Below are positions 35,614 through 44,018 of a stretch of 64,000 nucleotides of DNA, in pieces (position 1 is the stretch's first letter; each line of letters opens with the position of its first letter). The notes beneath the pieces are model-generated. The model ran no database searches. It was not told where the DNA came from and saw nothing but the letters and a program-made list of their open reading frames with translations. The stretch spans positions 1 to 64,000 of the forward strand of contig NZ_BLIV01000012.1 of the NCBI RefSeq assembly GCF_009811755.1, in the 5' to 3' direction. The stretch comes from Roseobacter cerasinus (GTDB taxonomy: Bacteria > Pseudomonadota > Alphaproteobacteria > Rhodobacterales > Rhodobacteraceae). The position numbers and the translations under genes are program-made.

Positions 35614-36685
35614 GGCGGCTTCTGTGATGCGGCGCATCTGTGCCACCTGGCTGATCCTCACGGTCTGTGCGCTGGTCGTCGCGGTCAAACAGGTGTCCTC
35701 GCAGAGCTTTGCCGGTTTGGGCAGCGACGCAGACGGGTTTGCCATGCCCGAGCGCGGCTATGTCTTCGACTTTCCGGCAGATCATGGCGCGCATCCGGCG
35801 TTTCGGATCGAGTGGTGGTATCTGACCGCGACGCTCACGGGCGCGGACGGGCGCGACTACGGGCTGCAATGGACCCTTTTTCGCAGTGCGCTGGCCCCGG
35901 AGGAAAGCTCAGGCTGGGACAGCCCGCAGCTCTGGCTGGGACACGCCGCCGTGACCACGCCAGAGGCGCACTACGTGGCCGAACGCCGGGCGCGGGGGGG
36001 CATTGGACAGGCCGGGGTGATCGCCGACCCGTTCGAGGCTTGGATTGACGACTGGCAGATGGCGGGTGCCCATCTGCAGCAGATGCGGCTGACGGCACGC
36101 GGCGCGGACTTCGCCTATGACATGCAACTGCAAGCACAAGGCCCGCTCGTCTTTCACGGGCAGGACGGATACTCGCAAAAATCCGCCTCGGGGCGGGCGA
36201 GCTATTACTATTCACAGCCCTTCTTTGAGATTTCAGGCACCCTGACGCTGCCAGAGGGAGAGGTCGCCGTGACCGGCCAGGCCTGGCTGGATCGGGAGTG
36301 GGCGTCGCAACCGCTGGGCGCGTCGCAGGTCAGCTGGGACTGGTTTTCCATGACATTCGACGAAGGCACCCGGCTGATGGGGTTCACCCTGCGTGACAGT
36401 GCGGGGCCGGATTTCACCGCCGCCACCTGGATCACACCGGACGGGCAGACCACGCCCTTCCCCGATGGCGCCTTTACCGCTGAGCCACTGGTGCAAAGCG
36501 ACGTGGCCGGGCGGCAGATCCCCACCAGCTGGCGGGTGCTGCTGCCGCAGAAGGGGGTGGATGTGACGGTTGAGGCGCTGAACCCGCAGGCCTGGATGGA
36601 CACGTCGATCCCCTATTGGGAAGGTCCGGTGCGTCTGAGCGGCACCCATCGTGGGCGCGGGTATCTGGAGATGACGGGGTATTGA
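35603..36685 (+). CDS. AttH/CrtC-like secreted lipocalin-fold protein
   Basis: A 360-residue exported protein: an uncleaved or cleavable N-terminal hydrophobic segment (residues about 13-33), then the two-domain lipocalin-like fold of the AttH/carotenoid 1,2-hydratase family. Family marks are FRIEWWYLTATLTGADGRDY, GLQWTLFRSA and, in the second half, WLDREWASQPLG and WDWFSM. It is often annotated as a predicted secreted hydrolase. It ends the ABC/FtsX operon, as in AttEFGH, so the protein is likely the periplasmic partner of the transporter. The ligand is unknown. Confidence 0.85.
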   Translation: MSARAASVMRRICATWLILTVCALVVAVKQVSSQSFAGLGSDADGFAMPERGYVFDFPADHGAHPAFRIEWWYLTATLTGADGRDYGLQWTLFRSALAPEESSGWDSPQLWLGHAAVTTPEAHYVAERRARGGIGQAGVIADPFEAWIDDWQMAGAHLQQMRLTARGADFAYDMQLQAQGPLVFHGQDGYSQKSASGRASYYYSQPFFEISGTLTLPEGEVAVTGQAWLDREWASQPLGASQVSWDWFSMTFDEGTRLMGFTLRDSAGPDFTAATWITPDGQTTPFPDGAFTAEPLVQSDVAGRQIPTSWRVLLPQKGVDVTVEALNPQAWMDTSIPYWEGPVRLSGTHRGRGYLEMTGY

Positions 36686-36828
36686 CGCGAGGCGGCTTCG
36701 AAACGCTGCGCGCTTCAATCGCCCCGATGCTGCGGAGCGGGTCTGAGGCAACGGGCCGCTGGCGCTTTCAATTCAATTGATGCTATCCCAAACCCCAAGA
36801 CCCCGGGGGACGGCAGGAGAGTTCAGGC

Positions 36829-37977
36829 ATGGATTTCGCACAGACCGAGGAACAGACCGCAATCTTTGACATGGCGCATGCCTTCGGTCAGGAGCATATC
36901 GCGCCCTTCGCGCTCGATTGGGAAGAGCAGGGGACCATCCCCAAGGATCTTTGGCCAAAAGTGGCGGAGCTGGGGCTGGGCGGCATCTACGTCTCAGAAG
37001 AGCACGGCGGCTCAGGCCTGTCGCGGCTCGACGCGACGCTGGTGTTTGAGGCCCTGTCGATGGCCTGCCCGGCGGTGGCCTCCTTTCTGTCTATCCACAA
37101 CATGTGTGGTGGCATGATCGAAAAATTCGGCTCGGATGAAAGCCGGGAGAAATGGCTGCCCGCGCTCTGCCGGATGGAGACCATTTTCTCCTACTGCCTG
37201 ACAGAACCGGGCTCCGGCTCGGATGCGGTGGCGCTGCGCACCCGGGCGGACCGCACCAACGAAGGCTACCGCCTGAACGGCACCAAGGCGTTCATCTCCG
37301 GCGGCAGCTATTCGGACGCTTATCTGACCATGGTGCGCACAGGCGACGCAGGGCCGCGGGGCATTTCAGCCGTCATCATCGAGACCGGCACTGACGGCTT
37401 GTCTTTCGGCGGGTTGGAGAAAAAGATGGGGTGGCGCGCGCAGCCCACCGCGCAGGTGCAGTTTGATGACTGTGTGATTCCGGCTGCAAATCTTCTGGGT
37501 GAGGAGGGGCGCGGGTTTTCCTACGCGATGGCCGGGCTTGATGGCGGGCGGCTCAATATTGCGGCCTCGGCTTTGGGCGGGGCGCAGGCGACCCTCGATG
37601 CCGCATTGGCCTACGCAGCCGAGCGCAAGGCCTTTGGCCAATCCATCGACCGGTTCCAGTCGCTGCAGTTCAAACTGGCCGATATGGAGGTGAAGCTGCA
37701 GGCCGCACGGGTGTTCCTGCGCCAGGCGGCCTGGAAGCTCGATACCGCGGCGGCGGATGCCACAAAACACTGTGCCATGGCCAAGGTTTTTGTGACCGAT
37801 GTGGCCTTCGACGTGGCCAATGAAGCCCTGCAGATCCACGGCGGCTATGGGTATCTGGCCGACTACGGGATCGAAAAGATTGTGCGCGACCTGCGCGTGC
37901 ATCAGATCCTGGAAGGGACCAACGAAATCATGCGGCTGATCGTCTCGCGCCAGATGATTGCCGACCGCGCGGCCTAA
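36829..37977 (+). CDS. Acyl-CoA dehydrogenase (isobutyryl-CoA type)
   Basis: A 382-residue flavoenzyme. Motifs are [12 protein letters not shown] for FAD and substrate binding, [16 protein letters not shown], and the catalytic Glu in [12 protein letters not shown] near the C-terminus. The SFLSIHNMC stretch (near residue 85) is characteristic of isobutyryl-CoA dehydrogenases of valine breakdown, though short-chain relatives also have it. It starts 140 bases after the lipocalin-like gene and has no obvious operon partner. Confidence 0.85.
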   Translation: MDFAQTEEQTAIFDMAHAFGQEHIAPFALDWEEQGTIPKDLWPKVAELGLGGIYVSEEHGGSGLSRLDATLVFEALSMACPAVASFLSIHNMCGGMIEKFGSDESREKWLPALCRMETIFSYCLTEPGSGSDAVALRTRADRTNEGYRLNGTKAFISGGSYSDAYLTMVRTGDAGPRGISAVIIETGTDGLSFGGLEKKMGWRAQPTAQVQFDDCVIPAANLLGEEGRGFSYAMAGLDGGRLNIAASALGGAQATLDAALAYAAERKAFGQSIDRFQSLQFKLADMEVKLQAARVFLRQAAWKLDTAAADATKHCAMAKVFVTDVAFDVANEALQIHGGYGYLADYGIEKIVRDLRVHQILEGTNEIMRLIVSRQMIADRAA

Positions 37978-38102
37978 ACCGCATTTTTGATCTGTCATAC
38001 CGCGTCTTTATTAAGCGACGCTTCATAACTCTTTGCCATACCGGTCATCACGGCGGCGGGCTTTCAGGTCTGCTGTCTGCAAGACAAGGCACGAGGTTTG
38101 CA

Positions 38103-39233
38103 GTGACAGGACTGTCTACGGCGGCGATACGACCAAATTCTGGGGCATCGAAACGGGTTCTCATCGTCGACGACTCACGGGCCATGCGACACTGGTTGCG
38201 CGCGGTGATGTCGTCTGATCCTCGGTTGGAGGTCGTTGGCGAGGCCGCCACAGCCGTCGAAGCTCGCGACTTTCTCAAGGCGCATCAGGCAGACGTGTTG
38301 ACACTCGATATTGAGATGCCGGGGATGAGCGGGTTGGAATTTCTCACGCGTTTGATGCGCGCTCGGCCGATGCCCGTGGTGATGATGTCGAGCCTGACGG
38401 CCGCTGGCAGCGATGCGGCCATCCAGGCGCTGTCCCGCGGGGCGATTGACTGCATGGTCAAGCCCACGTCGACCTACGGGGAAGAGCTCACACAGGATAT
38501 TTGTGAGCGTGTCTATCATGCGGCCTGTACGCGGCCGTCTCAGTTGCAAATGCGGTTGCAATCCGGGGCCGCGCCTGCGGCGCCGTCCGCAACCGCTCCA
38601 TCGCCGGCGCCTGCCGCGCCTGCGGCGCGACACAACTACCGGCGCGGGGCGCTTTTACTCATAGGGGCATCGACAGGTGGGGTGGCCGCGCTCGAAACCG
38701 TCTTGCCGACCCTCGACCCATATGGCCCGCCCGTGATGATTGTTCAGCATATGCCGGGGAACTTCCTGACAAGTTTCGCCGAAAGGCTTGATCGACAGTT
38801 ATCTCAAAACGTCTATCTGGCCAGTGAAAACAGACCATTGGAAAATGGCGACGTTGTCCTAGCGCCTGGCAACGACCGTCATACGGAGCTGCGCTATCGT
38901 GGCGGCCAATGGTACTGCGTCTTTGTGCCCAATGATCCGCCTGCCTTGCACTGCCCGTCCGTGGACGTGATGTTCAAATCGGCAACGACCGGGGCCAAAC
39001 ATATCTCCGCCGCGCTGCTGACCGGGCTTGGCCGGGACGGAGCGGAGGGCCTGTTGGAGCTCGCGCAGGCCGGCGCAAAAACCTTTGGTCAGAGTGAGGA
39101 TACCTGTGTGGTCTATGGGATGCCCAAGGCCGCGATGGCGTTGGGCGCGGTCCAGAAAGAGGCGTCTGTGGAAGACATTGGTCCCGCGTTGCGCGCCAGT
39201 CGGCAGTTATCTGCTGCGGGACAGGATGGGTAG
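38103..39233 (+). CDS. cheB: CheB chemotaxis methylesterase
   Basis: A 376-residue two-domain protein starting with GTG. Residues about 18-135 are a receiver domain with phospho-acceptor Asp in [12 protein letters not shown] and a conserved KP (VKPTS). A Pro/Ala-rich linker follows (about 153-180). Residues about 185-365 are the methylesterase domain: Ser in GASTGG, His in QHMPG and Asp in GLGRDGAEG form the catalytic triad. It removes methyl groups from chemoreceptors. It is followed closely by cheD, but no cheA, cheW or cheR gene is within the window. Confidence 0.92.
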   Translation: MTGLSTAAIRPNSGASKRVLIVDDSRAMRHWLRAVMSSDPRLEVVGEAATAVEARDFLKAHQADVLTLDIEMPGMSGLEFLTRLMRARPMPVVMMSSLTAAGSDAAIQALSRGAIDCMVKPTSTYGEELTQDICERVYHAACTRPSQLQMRLQSGAAPAAPSATAPSPAPAAPAARHNYRRGALLLIGASTGGVAALETVLPTLDPYGPPVMIVQHMPGNFLTSFAERLDRQLSQNVYLASENRPLENGDVVLAPGNDRHTELRYRGGQWYCVFVPNDPPALHCPSVDVMFKSATTGAKHISAALLTGLGRDGAEGLLELAQAGAKTFGQSEDTCVVYGMPKAAMALGAVQKEASVEDIGPALRASRQLSAAGQDG

Positions 39234-39238
39234 TCGAT

Positions 39239-39757
39239 ATGAGCGGGACGCGTGTGCATATAACCCAGGGAGAACAGGCCGTTGGGTCGGATCCCGATAT
39301 GGTGATCACCACATTGCTGGGATCATGCGTTTCCTGTTGCCTATGGGATCCGGAGGCGGGGGTGGGCGGCATGAACCACATGCTTTTGACCAGTTCCTCG
39401 GCCAATGATGGCATGTCCCAGATGCTTGGGGTCAACGCGATGGAGTTGCTGATCAACGAGATCCTCAAGAAGGGAGGGTCGCGGGGTCGGCTTCATGCAA
39501 AAGCCTTTGGCGGCGCACGCATGGTCGCGGGCTTAAGCGATATCGGCCAGAAGAACAGTGACTTCATTCTGGAATTTCTTGAGCAGGAGGGTATCACCTG
39601 CGAGAGTCATTCTCTTGGAGGGCAAACCGCACGGCATCTGATGTTTTGGCCCGCGTCGGGGCGCGTCATGCAGAAGATGCGCACCGATGCGCCGCAAGAA
39701 ACGGTCGAACAGGTCAGCGCGTCGAAAACAACTGGCAACGATCTGGAATTGTTCTGA
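39239..39757 (+). CDS. cheD: CheD chemoreceptor glutamine deamidase
   Basis: A 172-residue deamidase: the catalytic Cys in LLGSCVSCCLWD, the His in GGMNHMLL and the conserved Thr in GGQTARHL are present. It starts five bases after cheB, so the pair is one transcription unit. The C-terminal about 20 residues are a variable tail. The gene is intact, although recombinase and insertion-sequence debris starts within about 60 bases of its stop. Confidence 0.9.
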   Translation: MSGTRVHITQGEQAVGSDPDMVITTLLGSCVSCCLWDPEAGVGGMNHMLLTSSSANDGMSQMLGVNAMELLINEILKKGGSRGRLHAKAFGGARMVAGLSDIGQKNSDFILEFLEQEGITCESHSLGGQTARHLMFWPASGRVMQKMRTDAPQETVEQVSASKTTGNDLELF

Positions 39758-39809
39758 GGCACTGCAGACCAGTCCCAGGCTGATGATCCGGCGGACCCGA
39801 ATATGGCTG

Positions 39810-39929
39810 GGACACTTTGACAGTCCAAAATGTGCCCAGTGTATCCTGACACGGCCTATCGACGCTGGGTATGTCTGCTTGGAACTATATGATCTCAATT
39901 GGCGTGAGGTCCAACACGAGCCATTGGTA
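39810..39929 (+). pseudogene. Serine recombinase internal fragment
   Basis: In one frame the bases encode CILTRPIDAGYVCLELYDLN and QHEPLV, which match the middle of the recombinase at 8835 (VLTRPIYAGYICSERYGLN...QHEPLI), 19 of 28 residues identical by eye. The match stops abruptly where an IS3-type transposase tail begins in the same frame. It is a scrap of about 40 codons with no catalytic part. Confidence 0.65.
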
Positions 39930-40137
39930 ATGCGCGAGGAATGCCTGAACGAACACCTGTTCCCGTCTTTGCGCCATGCCTGCCGCATGATCGCGGCATG
40001 GCGCCCCGACTACAATCACCACCGCCCACACTCGAGCCTCGACGGGCTCACCCCGTGGGAGTATCACCAAAGGTCAAGAGAGGACCAAACCCTGAACAGA
40101 GCTAACTGAAAAACGCGGACTCTCGGGGGAGCAGGTT
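39930..40137 (+). mobile_element. IS3-family transposase fragment (right end)
   Basis: The frame reads REECLNEHLFPSLRHACRMI, then WRPDYNHHRPHSSLDGLTPW to a stop at 40107-40109. This is the C-terminal end of an IS3-family (IS407-like) OrfB with the last acidic residue of the DDE triad in REECLN. The rest of the insertion sequence is missing on the left. The likely right tip is around 40130-40140 (CTCGGGGGAGCAGGT), where the truncated integrase begins. Confidence 0.75.
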
Positions 40138-40398
40138 AAGGTCAGAAACAGTCAATTTGACCAGATCACAGCCACGCAGCTTGCTGTCGATCGCGACATT
40201 GAACAAAGCCAGATCGCGTAGATAGCCCGCTAGTTCGAGCCGTGCCCGGATTGCCCAGACCTGCTTGGCCAGCAAAGGCCGTTTTTGACCGATGATCCGC
40301 CCTTTGTTCCAGGCTCTGCGTTTCGGGGTGGTTGCGGGAAGTTGGACTCTTGGCATGATTTGCCCTCCGATCCACCCTCCAAACCCAATCACCGGCAC
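40102..40398 (-). pseudogene. Tyrosine recombinase, C-terminally truncated
   Basis: A 98-codon minus-strand frame whose residues about 30-85 (RIIGQKRPLLAKQVWAIRAR ... LRDLALFNVAIDSKLRGCDL) match the N-terminal domain of a short phage-type integrase family of about 200 residues. The match ends at LTVSD; the last 12 residues (LNLLPRESAFFS) appear to be read from the IS3-type end. The catalytic Arg-His-Arg-Tyr part is lost, so the gene is dead. Confidence 0.65.
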
Positions 40399-40580
40399 CG
40401 TGCTGGCATTGGGATTTTATCATCCCTGGAACCGGCAGTTATAAAAAACCGACCGGCAGCGGCGGCGGTGCAAGTGCACTCGGCCGCTGTGAGCCATTAC
40501 CGACCAACAGTGCACTCGCAGAATGACGCACGCACAGGAAAACCGTTTTAGCAATTGCTAAGGGAAGCAGCACTTGAACA

Positions 40581-40602
40581 ATGCCGAAACGCGGCATCTT
40601 TT
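40581..40602 (+). terminator. Possible rho-independent terminator
   Basis: ATGCCG-AAACG-CGGCAT followed by CTTTTG reads as a short terminator on the plus strand. There is no obvious plus-strand gene just before it, and the leftward cytochrome-oxidase-like genes end at 40627, so it might serve as their terminator hairpin in reverse. The rest of 40399-40626 shows nothing. Confidence 0.3.
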
Positions 40603-40626
40603 GTAGTGTAGGTTTAACAAGATTTC

Positions 40627-40893
40627 CTAGATTGACGTCAACAGCAGAGTCCCCAGCACGGAGAATGTCAGGACGATCCAAGCGGCGAGTACGGCGCGCC
40701 AGACATTGGGCGCATGGCGCAACTCCATGAAGTGATCAATGACTAGATGAGCCTTAGCAAATGCGATTCCAAGGACGATCAATCCCGAAAGCCGTGACGA
40801 CCCAAACGACTGCCCGCTCATGATTGTTGAAAGAACTGTCGCAACGCATAGGCCGAGCCAGACAAGGGTCAATGGATCCCTGAGATATTTCAT
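40627..40893 (-). CDS. Cytochrome c oxidase subunit IV-like small membrane protein
   Basis: An 88-residue protein with three hydrophobic segments (about 12-28, 35-55 and 65-85). FAKAHLVIDHFMELRHAPNVWR resembles the family of small subunit IV/NorF-like proteins. I chose the ATG at 40893 (MKYLRDPLTLVW), which overlaps the stop of the subunit III-like gene (ATGA). There is no subunit I or II gene in the window, so the pair does not make a complete oxidase here. Confidence 0.65.
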   Translation of the reverse strand: MKYLRDPLTLVWLGLCVATVLSTIMSGQSFGSSRLSGLIVLGIAFAKAHLVIDHFMELRHAPNVWRAVLAAWIVLTFSVLGTLLLTSI

Positions 40894-41456
40894 GTGCGGA
40901 TCAGGTAAAGCAGCGGGAACAATACAACCCAAAGAAGGTCGACGAGGTGCCAGTAGATCGCGCTGCTTTCCAGCAACCTTGGATCGGATGCAATACGCTG
41001 CGTGGTCACAAACAGAGCGGCCAGCCCGATCAGCACATGCACCAAATGGATGCCGGTGAGCATGAAGAAGAACATGAAGAACTCACCAGAGCCAAGGCCG
41101 ATATCGGCGGAGGCTTTCTGCGCGTATTCAATGATCTTTATCGTGCAGAATAAGGCGCCAAGCCCAATGGCCATATTGATTTGAGTGTGCATCGTTTTGG
41201 GTGCGCCTTGCCGCGCGGACCGCAATGCTTTGGCGACAAAGAGGGAACTTGTTAGCAAAACAAGCGTGTTTATGGTTCCCAAAGCCAGGTTCAGTGTTTG
41301 CTGTGCGGCTTCATAGTCCGCCGGTGCTTGTGCGCGGTAGAACAGATACGTTGCAAACAATAGAGAGAACATCAGCAGGTCTCCTAACACGAAGACCCAC
41401 ATGCCCTCATCACCCGGTAGGCGCTTTGGCTGCGCTTTGATGTCGGCGGCGGGCAT
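40890..41456 (-). CDS. Cytochrome c oxidase subunit III family protein (NorE-like)
   Basis: A 188-residue membrane protein with five hydrophobic segments. Family marks are PGDEGMWVFVLGDLLMFSLL near the N-terminus, the central FFFMLTGIHLVHVLIGL and the C-terminal YWHLVDLLWVVLFPLLYLI, which is the typical subunit III/NorE ending. NorE accompanies nitric oxide reductase in denitrifiers, but no norCB is present. The gene starts right at the end of the unknown membrane protein gene and overlaps the subunit IV-like gene, forming one operon. Confidence 0.8.
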   Translation of the reverse strand: MPAADIKAQPKRLPGDEGMWVFVLGDLLMFSLLFATYLFYRAQAPADYEAAQQTLNLALGTINTLVLLTSSLFVAKALRSARQGAPKTMHTQINMAIGLGALFCTIKIIEYAQKASADIGLGSGEFFMFFFMLTGIHLVHVLIGLAALFVTTQRIASDPRLLESSAIYWHLVDLLWVVLFPLLYLIRT

Positions 41457-42146
41457 TTAGTCCCCCGAGGGCCTAGTCGCCGCCCGGCTGACAAGCCAGG
41501 CCATAGTGAACACCCAGCCAATGAATGCGACAATCGGCACCCAGAAGACGAGGAGCCCGTGCCATGCAAATGGACCCGTCTTAAAAAATGTCGTCACAGC
41601 ACCGGGTAGGAACAAGATGCCAACCCAGAAGTTAAGATACGCCGCCCAGCGAGGAAAAAGCGGCTCATCCCGTTTGTCCGATAGGATGGCCAAAGCAATC
41701 ACAAAGGCCTGCAGCGTCAGCGGCATCACGGGCATCACTACGATCAACCAGCCGATGTCATTGAGCATGGCAACCAGCTCGGCCGAACGCTCTGCTCTGA
41801 AAGCGGCAATTGTCCACGCAAAAGACATGAGCAGGAAGACGATATTGCCAGCAAAACCGAGAAGCAGTTGGCCGTAGCTCAGGGTTCTAGCCTGCTCACC
41901 ACCAATACGACGAATTTGTACCGAGATCGCTGCGACCCATAGGAACATAAGTGTGCAAGACTGCATTATGGCCGTGGCGCCCGCACGGATTGCTGTGCGA
42001 TTGTCCTCAAATTTTTCCGCGGCGGCCTCTGCACCCATGAATGCAGGAATGGGGGGTAAGAACCCCATCAGCAAAAACGAGCCGCAAAGAATGACGATGA
42101 AGACCGATCCGGCCCAGGCAAAAAGTGAGCACATTTTTGGGTTCAT
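41457..42146 (-). CDS. Unknown multi-spanning membrane protein
   Basis: A 229-residue protein from the ATG at 42146 (MNPKMCSLFAWAG). It has about six hydrophobic segments, and a loop with GAEAAAEKFEDNRTAIRAGA between the first two. No characterised family is recognised. It lies between an enoyl-CoA hydratase-like gene (28 bases upstream) and the subunit III/IV-like pair (abutting), all on the minus strand, so the four probably form one operon. A role with the oxidase-like pair is the natural guess, but the sequence shows no cofactor ligand pattern that I can identify. Confidence 0.6.
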   Translation of the reverse strand: MNPKMCSLFAWAGSVFIVILCGSFLLMGFLPPIPAFMGAEAAAEKFEDNRTAIRAGATAIMQSCTLMFLWVAAISVQIRRIGGEQARTLSYGQLLLGFAGNIVFLLMSFAWTIAAFRAERSAELVAMLNDIGWLIVVMPVMPLTLQAFVIALAILSDKRDEPLFPRWAAYLNFWVGILFLPGAVTTFFKTGPFAWHGLLVFWVPIVAFIGWVFTMAWLVSRAATRPSGD

Positions 42147-42174
42147 TGTCGTGTTCCCTTTCTTCGCCGTTGCC

Positions 42175-43041
42175 TCAATCCGTTCTTGGGATGGGCTTGG
42201 ACGCACCTTCAGCTATTGGCGCGCCGCTGTCGCGTTCACTTACCGCCTGCTTCATCCCTACTTCTTGCGCACGTTCTCGGAACCAGATCCCCTCGGGTGT
42301 ATGGCGTGACACGCCATCAAAGAACGTGGCCAGCATCTGTGTATGTTTGAGCCCCATGTTTTCATAGGCTTGGTTGACCACCATTTTCGTCATCATCAAC
42401 TGGTTTTTTGGCACGGCTACGATCTCGTGAAGCAACTGATCCACGCGCGCTCCCAGTTGCGCCTCCGCCACGGCGTCGAGCGCCAGCCCATCGGCGAGCG
42501 CTTCTGTTCCGGTCATCAGCTTGCCGGTCATCATCATGTGCTTCGCCTTCTGCAGGCCCAGGCGATAGACCCACATGGACGGTGTCGGCACGCCCCAGAC
42601 GCGCGCGGGCGGATATCCAATTCGCGCATCATCCGCCATGATGAGGAAGTCGCAACACAGGGCGATGTCGGACCCGCCGGCAACGGCTGCGCCGTGTACC
42701 TTTGCAATTGTTGGCGTGTTGGAGCGCCAAAGCGACATGAAGTCATCGGTGTTCTTCCACATAAACCGAAAATCGATCGTTGGATCCCAAGGCATTTCCT
42801 GGTTTCCGGTGATTTCGCCTTCGCGTTCAGCGTAGTGTTTGAGGTCGTAACCGCCGCAAAACCCTTTGCCTGCCCCCTCAACAACAATCGCATGAACACC
42901 GCTGTCATTATCGAGCGTTTCGACAGCGTGCCGGATTTCGCCGGGCATTGCGCCAACAATCGCATTCAAGCGCTCTGGCCGGTTGAGAGTAATTGTTGCT
43001 GCGCGCCCCTTCACCGCGACGCTGATCGTTTTGTACTCCAT
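42175..43041 (-). CDS. Enoyl-CoA hydratase/isomerase family protein
   Basis: A 288-residue crotonase-fold protein. The oxyanion-hole stretch [10 protein letters not shown] and the second [15 protein letters not shown] are present. In place of the hydratase residues Glu144 and Glu164 of the rat enzyme I see Asp (GGSD) and no Glu in the following PPARVWG, so the reaction may differ from plain hydration. The upstream gap has a 10-bp inverted repeat (43078-43117). It is the first gene of the operon with the membrane and oxidase-like proteins. Confidence 0.8.
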   Translation of the reverse strand: MEYKTISVAVKGRAATITLNRPERLNAIVGAMPGEIRHAVETLDNDSGVHAIVVEGAGKGFCGGYDLKHYAEREGEITGNQEMPWDPTIDFRFMWKNTDDFMSLWRSNTPTIAKVHGAAVAGGSDIALCCDFLIMADDARIGYPPARVWGVPTPSMWVYRLGLQKAKHMMMTGKLMTGTEALADGLALDAVAEAQLGARVDQLLHEIVAVPKNQLMMTKMVVNQAYENMGLKHTQMLATFFDGVSRHTPEGIWFRERAQEVGMKQAVSERDSGAPIAEGASKPIPRTD

Positions 43042-43077
43042 CGCTCCCTCCTTTCGGCTCGTTCATTTCTATTAATC

Positions 43078-43117
43078 TGCCGAATTTCTGACGCTTGAAA
43101 GAGCATCAAATTCGGCA
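43078..43117. promoter_or_regulatory. 10-bp inverted repeat upstream of the crotonase operon
   Basis: TGCCGAATTT at 43078-43087 and AAATTCGGCA at 43108-43117 are a perfect inverted repeat with 20 bases between. It lies 37 bases before the start at 43041. It is not followed by a T-run, so it looks like an operator for a dimeric or tetrameric regulator rather than a terminator. The regulator is unknown. Confidence 0.5.
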
Positions 43118-43194
43118 GCCAACTGTCTCTTTTTGGGATCTGACCGGGGCGACCCAGTTCATGTGTTTGGGTCTTGGCCACTTCGCAGTCGGTA

Positions 43195-44007
43195 CTAGCC
43201 GGAAAGGCGCTGAAGATCCCCGACAGCGTTGACCAGTGCAGGGCCGACTTCGGTGGCCATTTTCGCTTCTGTCAGCTTGGCTGCCTCGCCGCTGCAGAAG
43301 AATGACACTGGTTCGGCGAATTCCGTGGTCCGGAAAGGTGTCGCAACCGCGTTGATCGATTTCGAGTAACGGCTGTCGTCCGCAACAATCGCATAGCCTG
43401 TGGCAAGCATATTGTCTTTCGCCTCTGCGGCGAGCTTTCGCATGGCACGGGCTTTGGTCGCTTCGACGCTGTTGGTCACACGCGCCAATTCGTCGTCATT
43501 CAATGAGCCGAGATAGGCAGCGCCAGTAGACGAGCCGAGCACTGGGATACGGTACCCTACATCGATCCAAATCGTTGGCGACTCGGAGGGACGCCAGGTT
43601 TTCACCATCAACATCTCGCCCTGATCATAGATTGAAACGCCAATGAGGTTCTCAGTGGTCTCTGCCAATTGACGCATAATGGGCGCGGCGGTCTCAACAA
43701 ACCTAAACGAGGCTGACGCGATATTGCCAAGAGCAAAAGCAGCGGGACCAAGGTGATACTTCTCGTGGTGCCGCCCATGTGTCAGATACCGTTCTTGACA
43801 CAGTGTGAACGTGAGGCGCGATACGGTTGACCGTGGTATCCCGGTCCGTTCCGAGATTTCCAGATTGCCTAGTCCGTTATCAGAAGGTCTGAATGCGCGT
43901 AGAATGCTCAGGCCGCGGGCCAAAGTGTTCGCAAATTTTTTCTCTGGCTTTTGGTCCAAGATGAGTTCGTCCTGAGGATTTTGAGAAGCTAATTCGCTCC
44001 CTATCAT
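43195..44007 (-). CDS. IclR-family transcriptional regulator
   Basis: A 270-residue regulator. The ATG at 44007 follows a perfect AAGGAGG site, which rules out the longer open frame. Residues about 23-85 are the winged helix (LARGLSILRAF ... LEISERTGIPRSTVSRLTFT). The rest is the IclR effector-binding domain, with GVSIYDQGEMLMV and YRIPVLGSSTGAAYL. It starts 11 bases after the TRAP permease stop and so is co-transcribed with the transporter. The paired 17-bp dyads at 47027-47063 are its likely targets; the ligand is probably the TRAP substrate or its CoA ester. Confidence 0.88.
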   Translation of the reverse strand: MIGSELASQNPQDELILDQKPEKKFANTLARGLSILRAFRPSDNGLGNLEISERTGIPRSTVSRLTFTLCQERYLTHGRHHEKYHLGPAAFALGNIASASFRFVETAAPIMRQLAETTENLIGVSIYDQGEMLMVKTWRPSESPTIWIDVGYRIPVLGSSTGAAYLGSLNDDELARVTNSVEATKARAMRKLAAEAKDNMLATGYAIVADDSRYSKSINAVATPFRTTEFAEPVSFFCSGEAAKLTEAKMATEVGPALVNAVGDLQRLSG

Positions 44008-44018
44008 GTCTTGCCTCC

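Noticed and set aside
33472-35745. Two long minus-strand open frames (344 and 337 codons) opposite the FtsX permease
   Set aside because: Very Gln/Arg-rich shadows of the permease coding strand.
40890-41456. Part of a nitric oxide reductase (nor) cluster
   Set aside because: Only NorE/NorF-like genes are present; no norC, norB, norQ or norD, so denitrification cannot be claimed.
42175-43194. A fourth ATTCTAC-type dyad upstream of the crotonase gene
   Set aside because: The nearest candidate (around 43064-43083) shares too few positions with the three clear copies.
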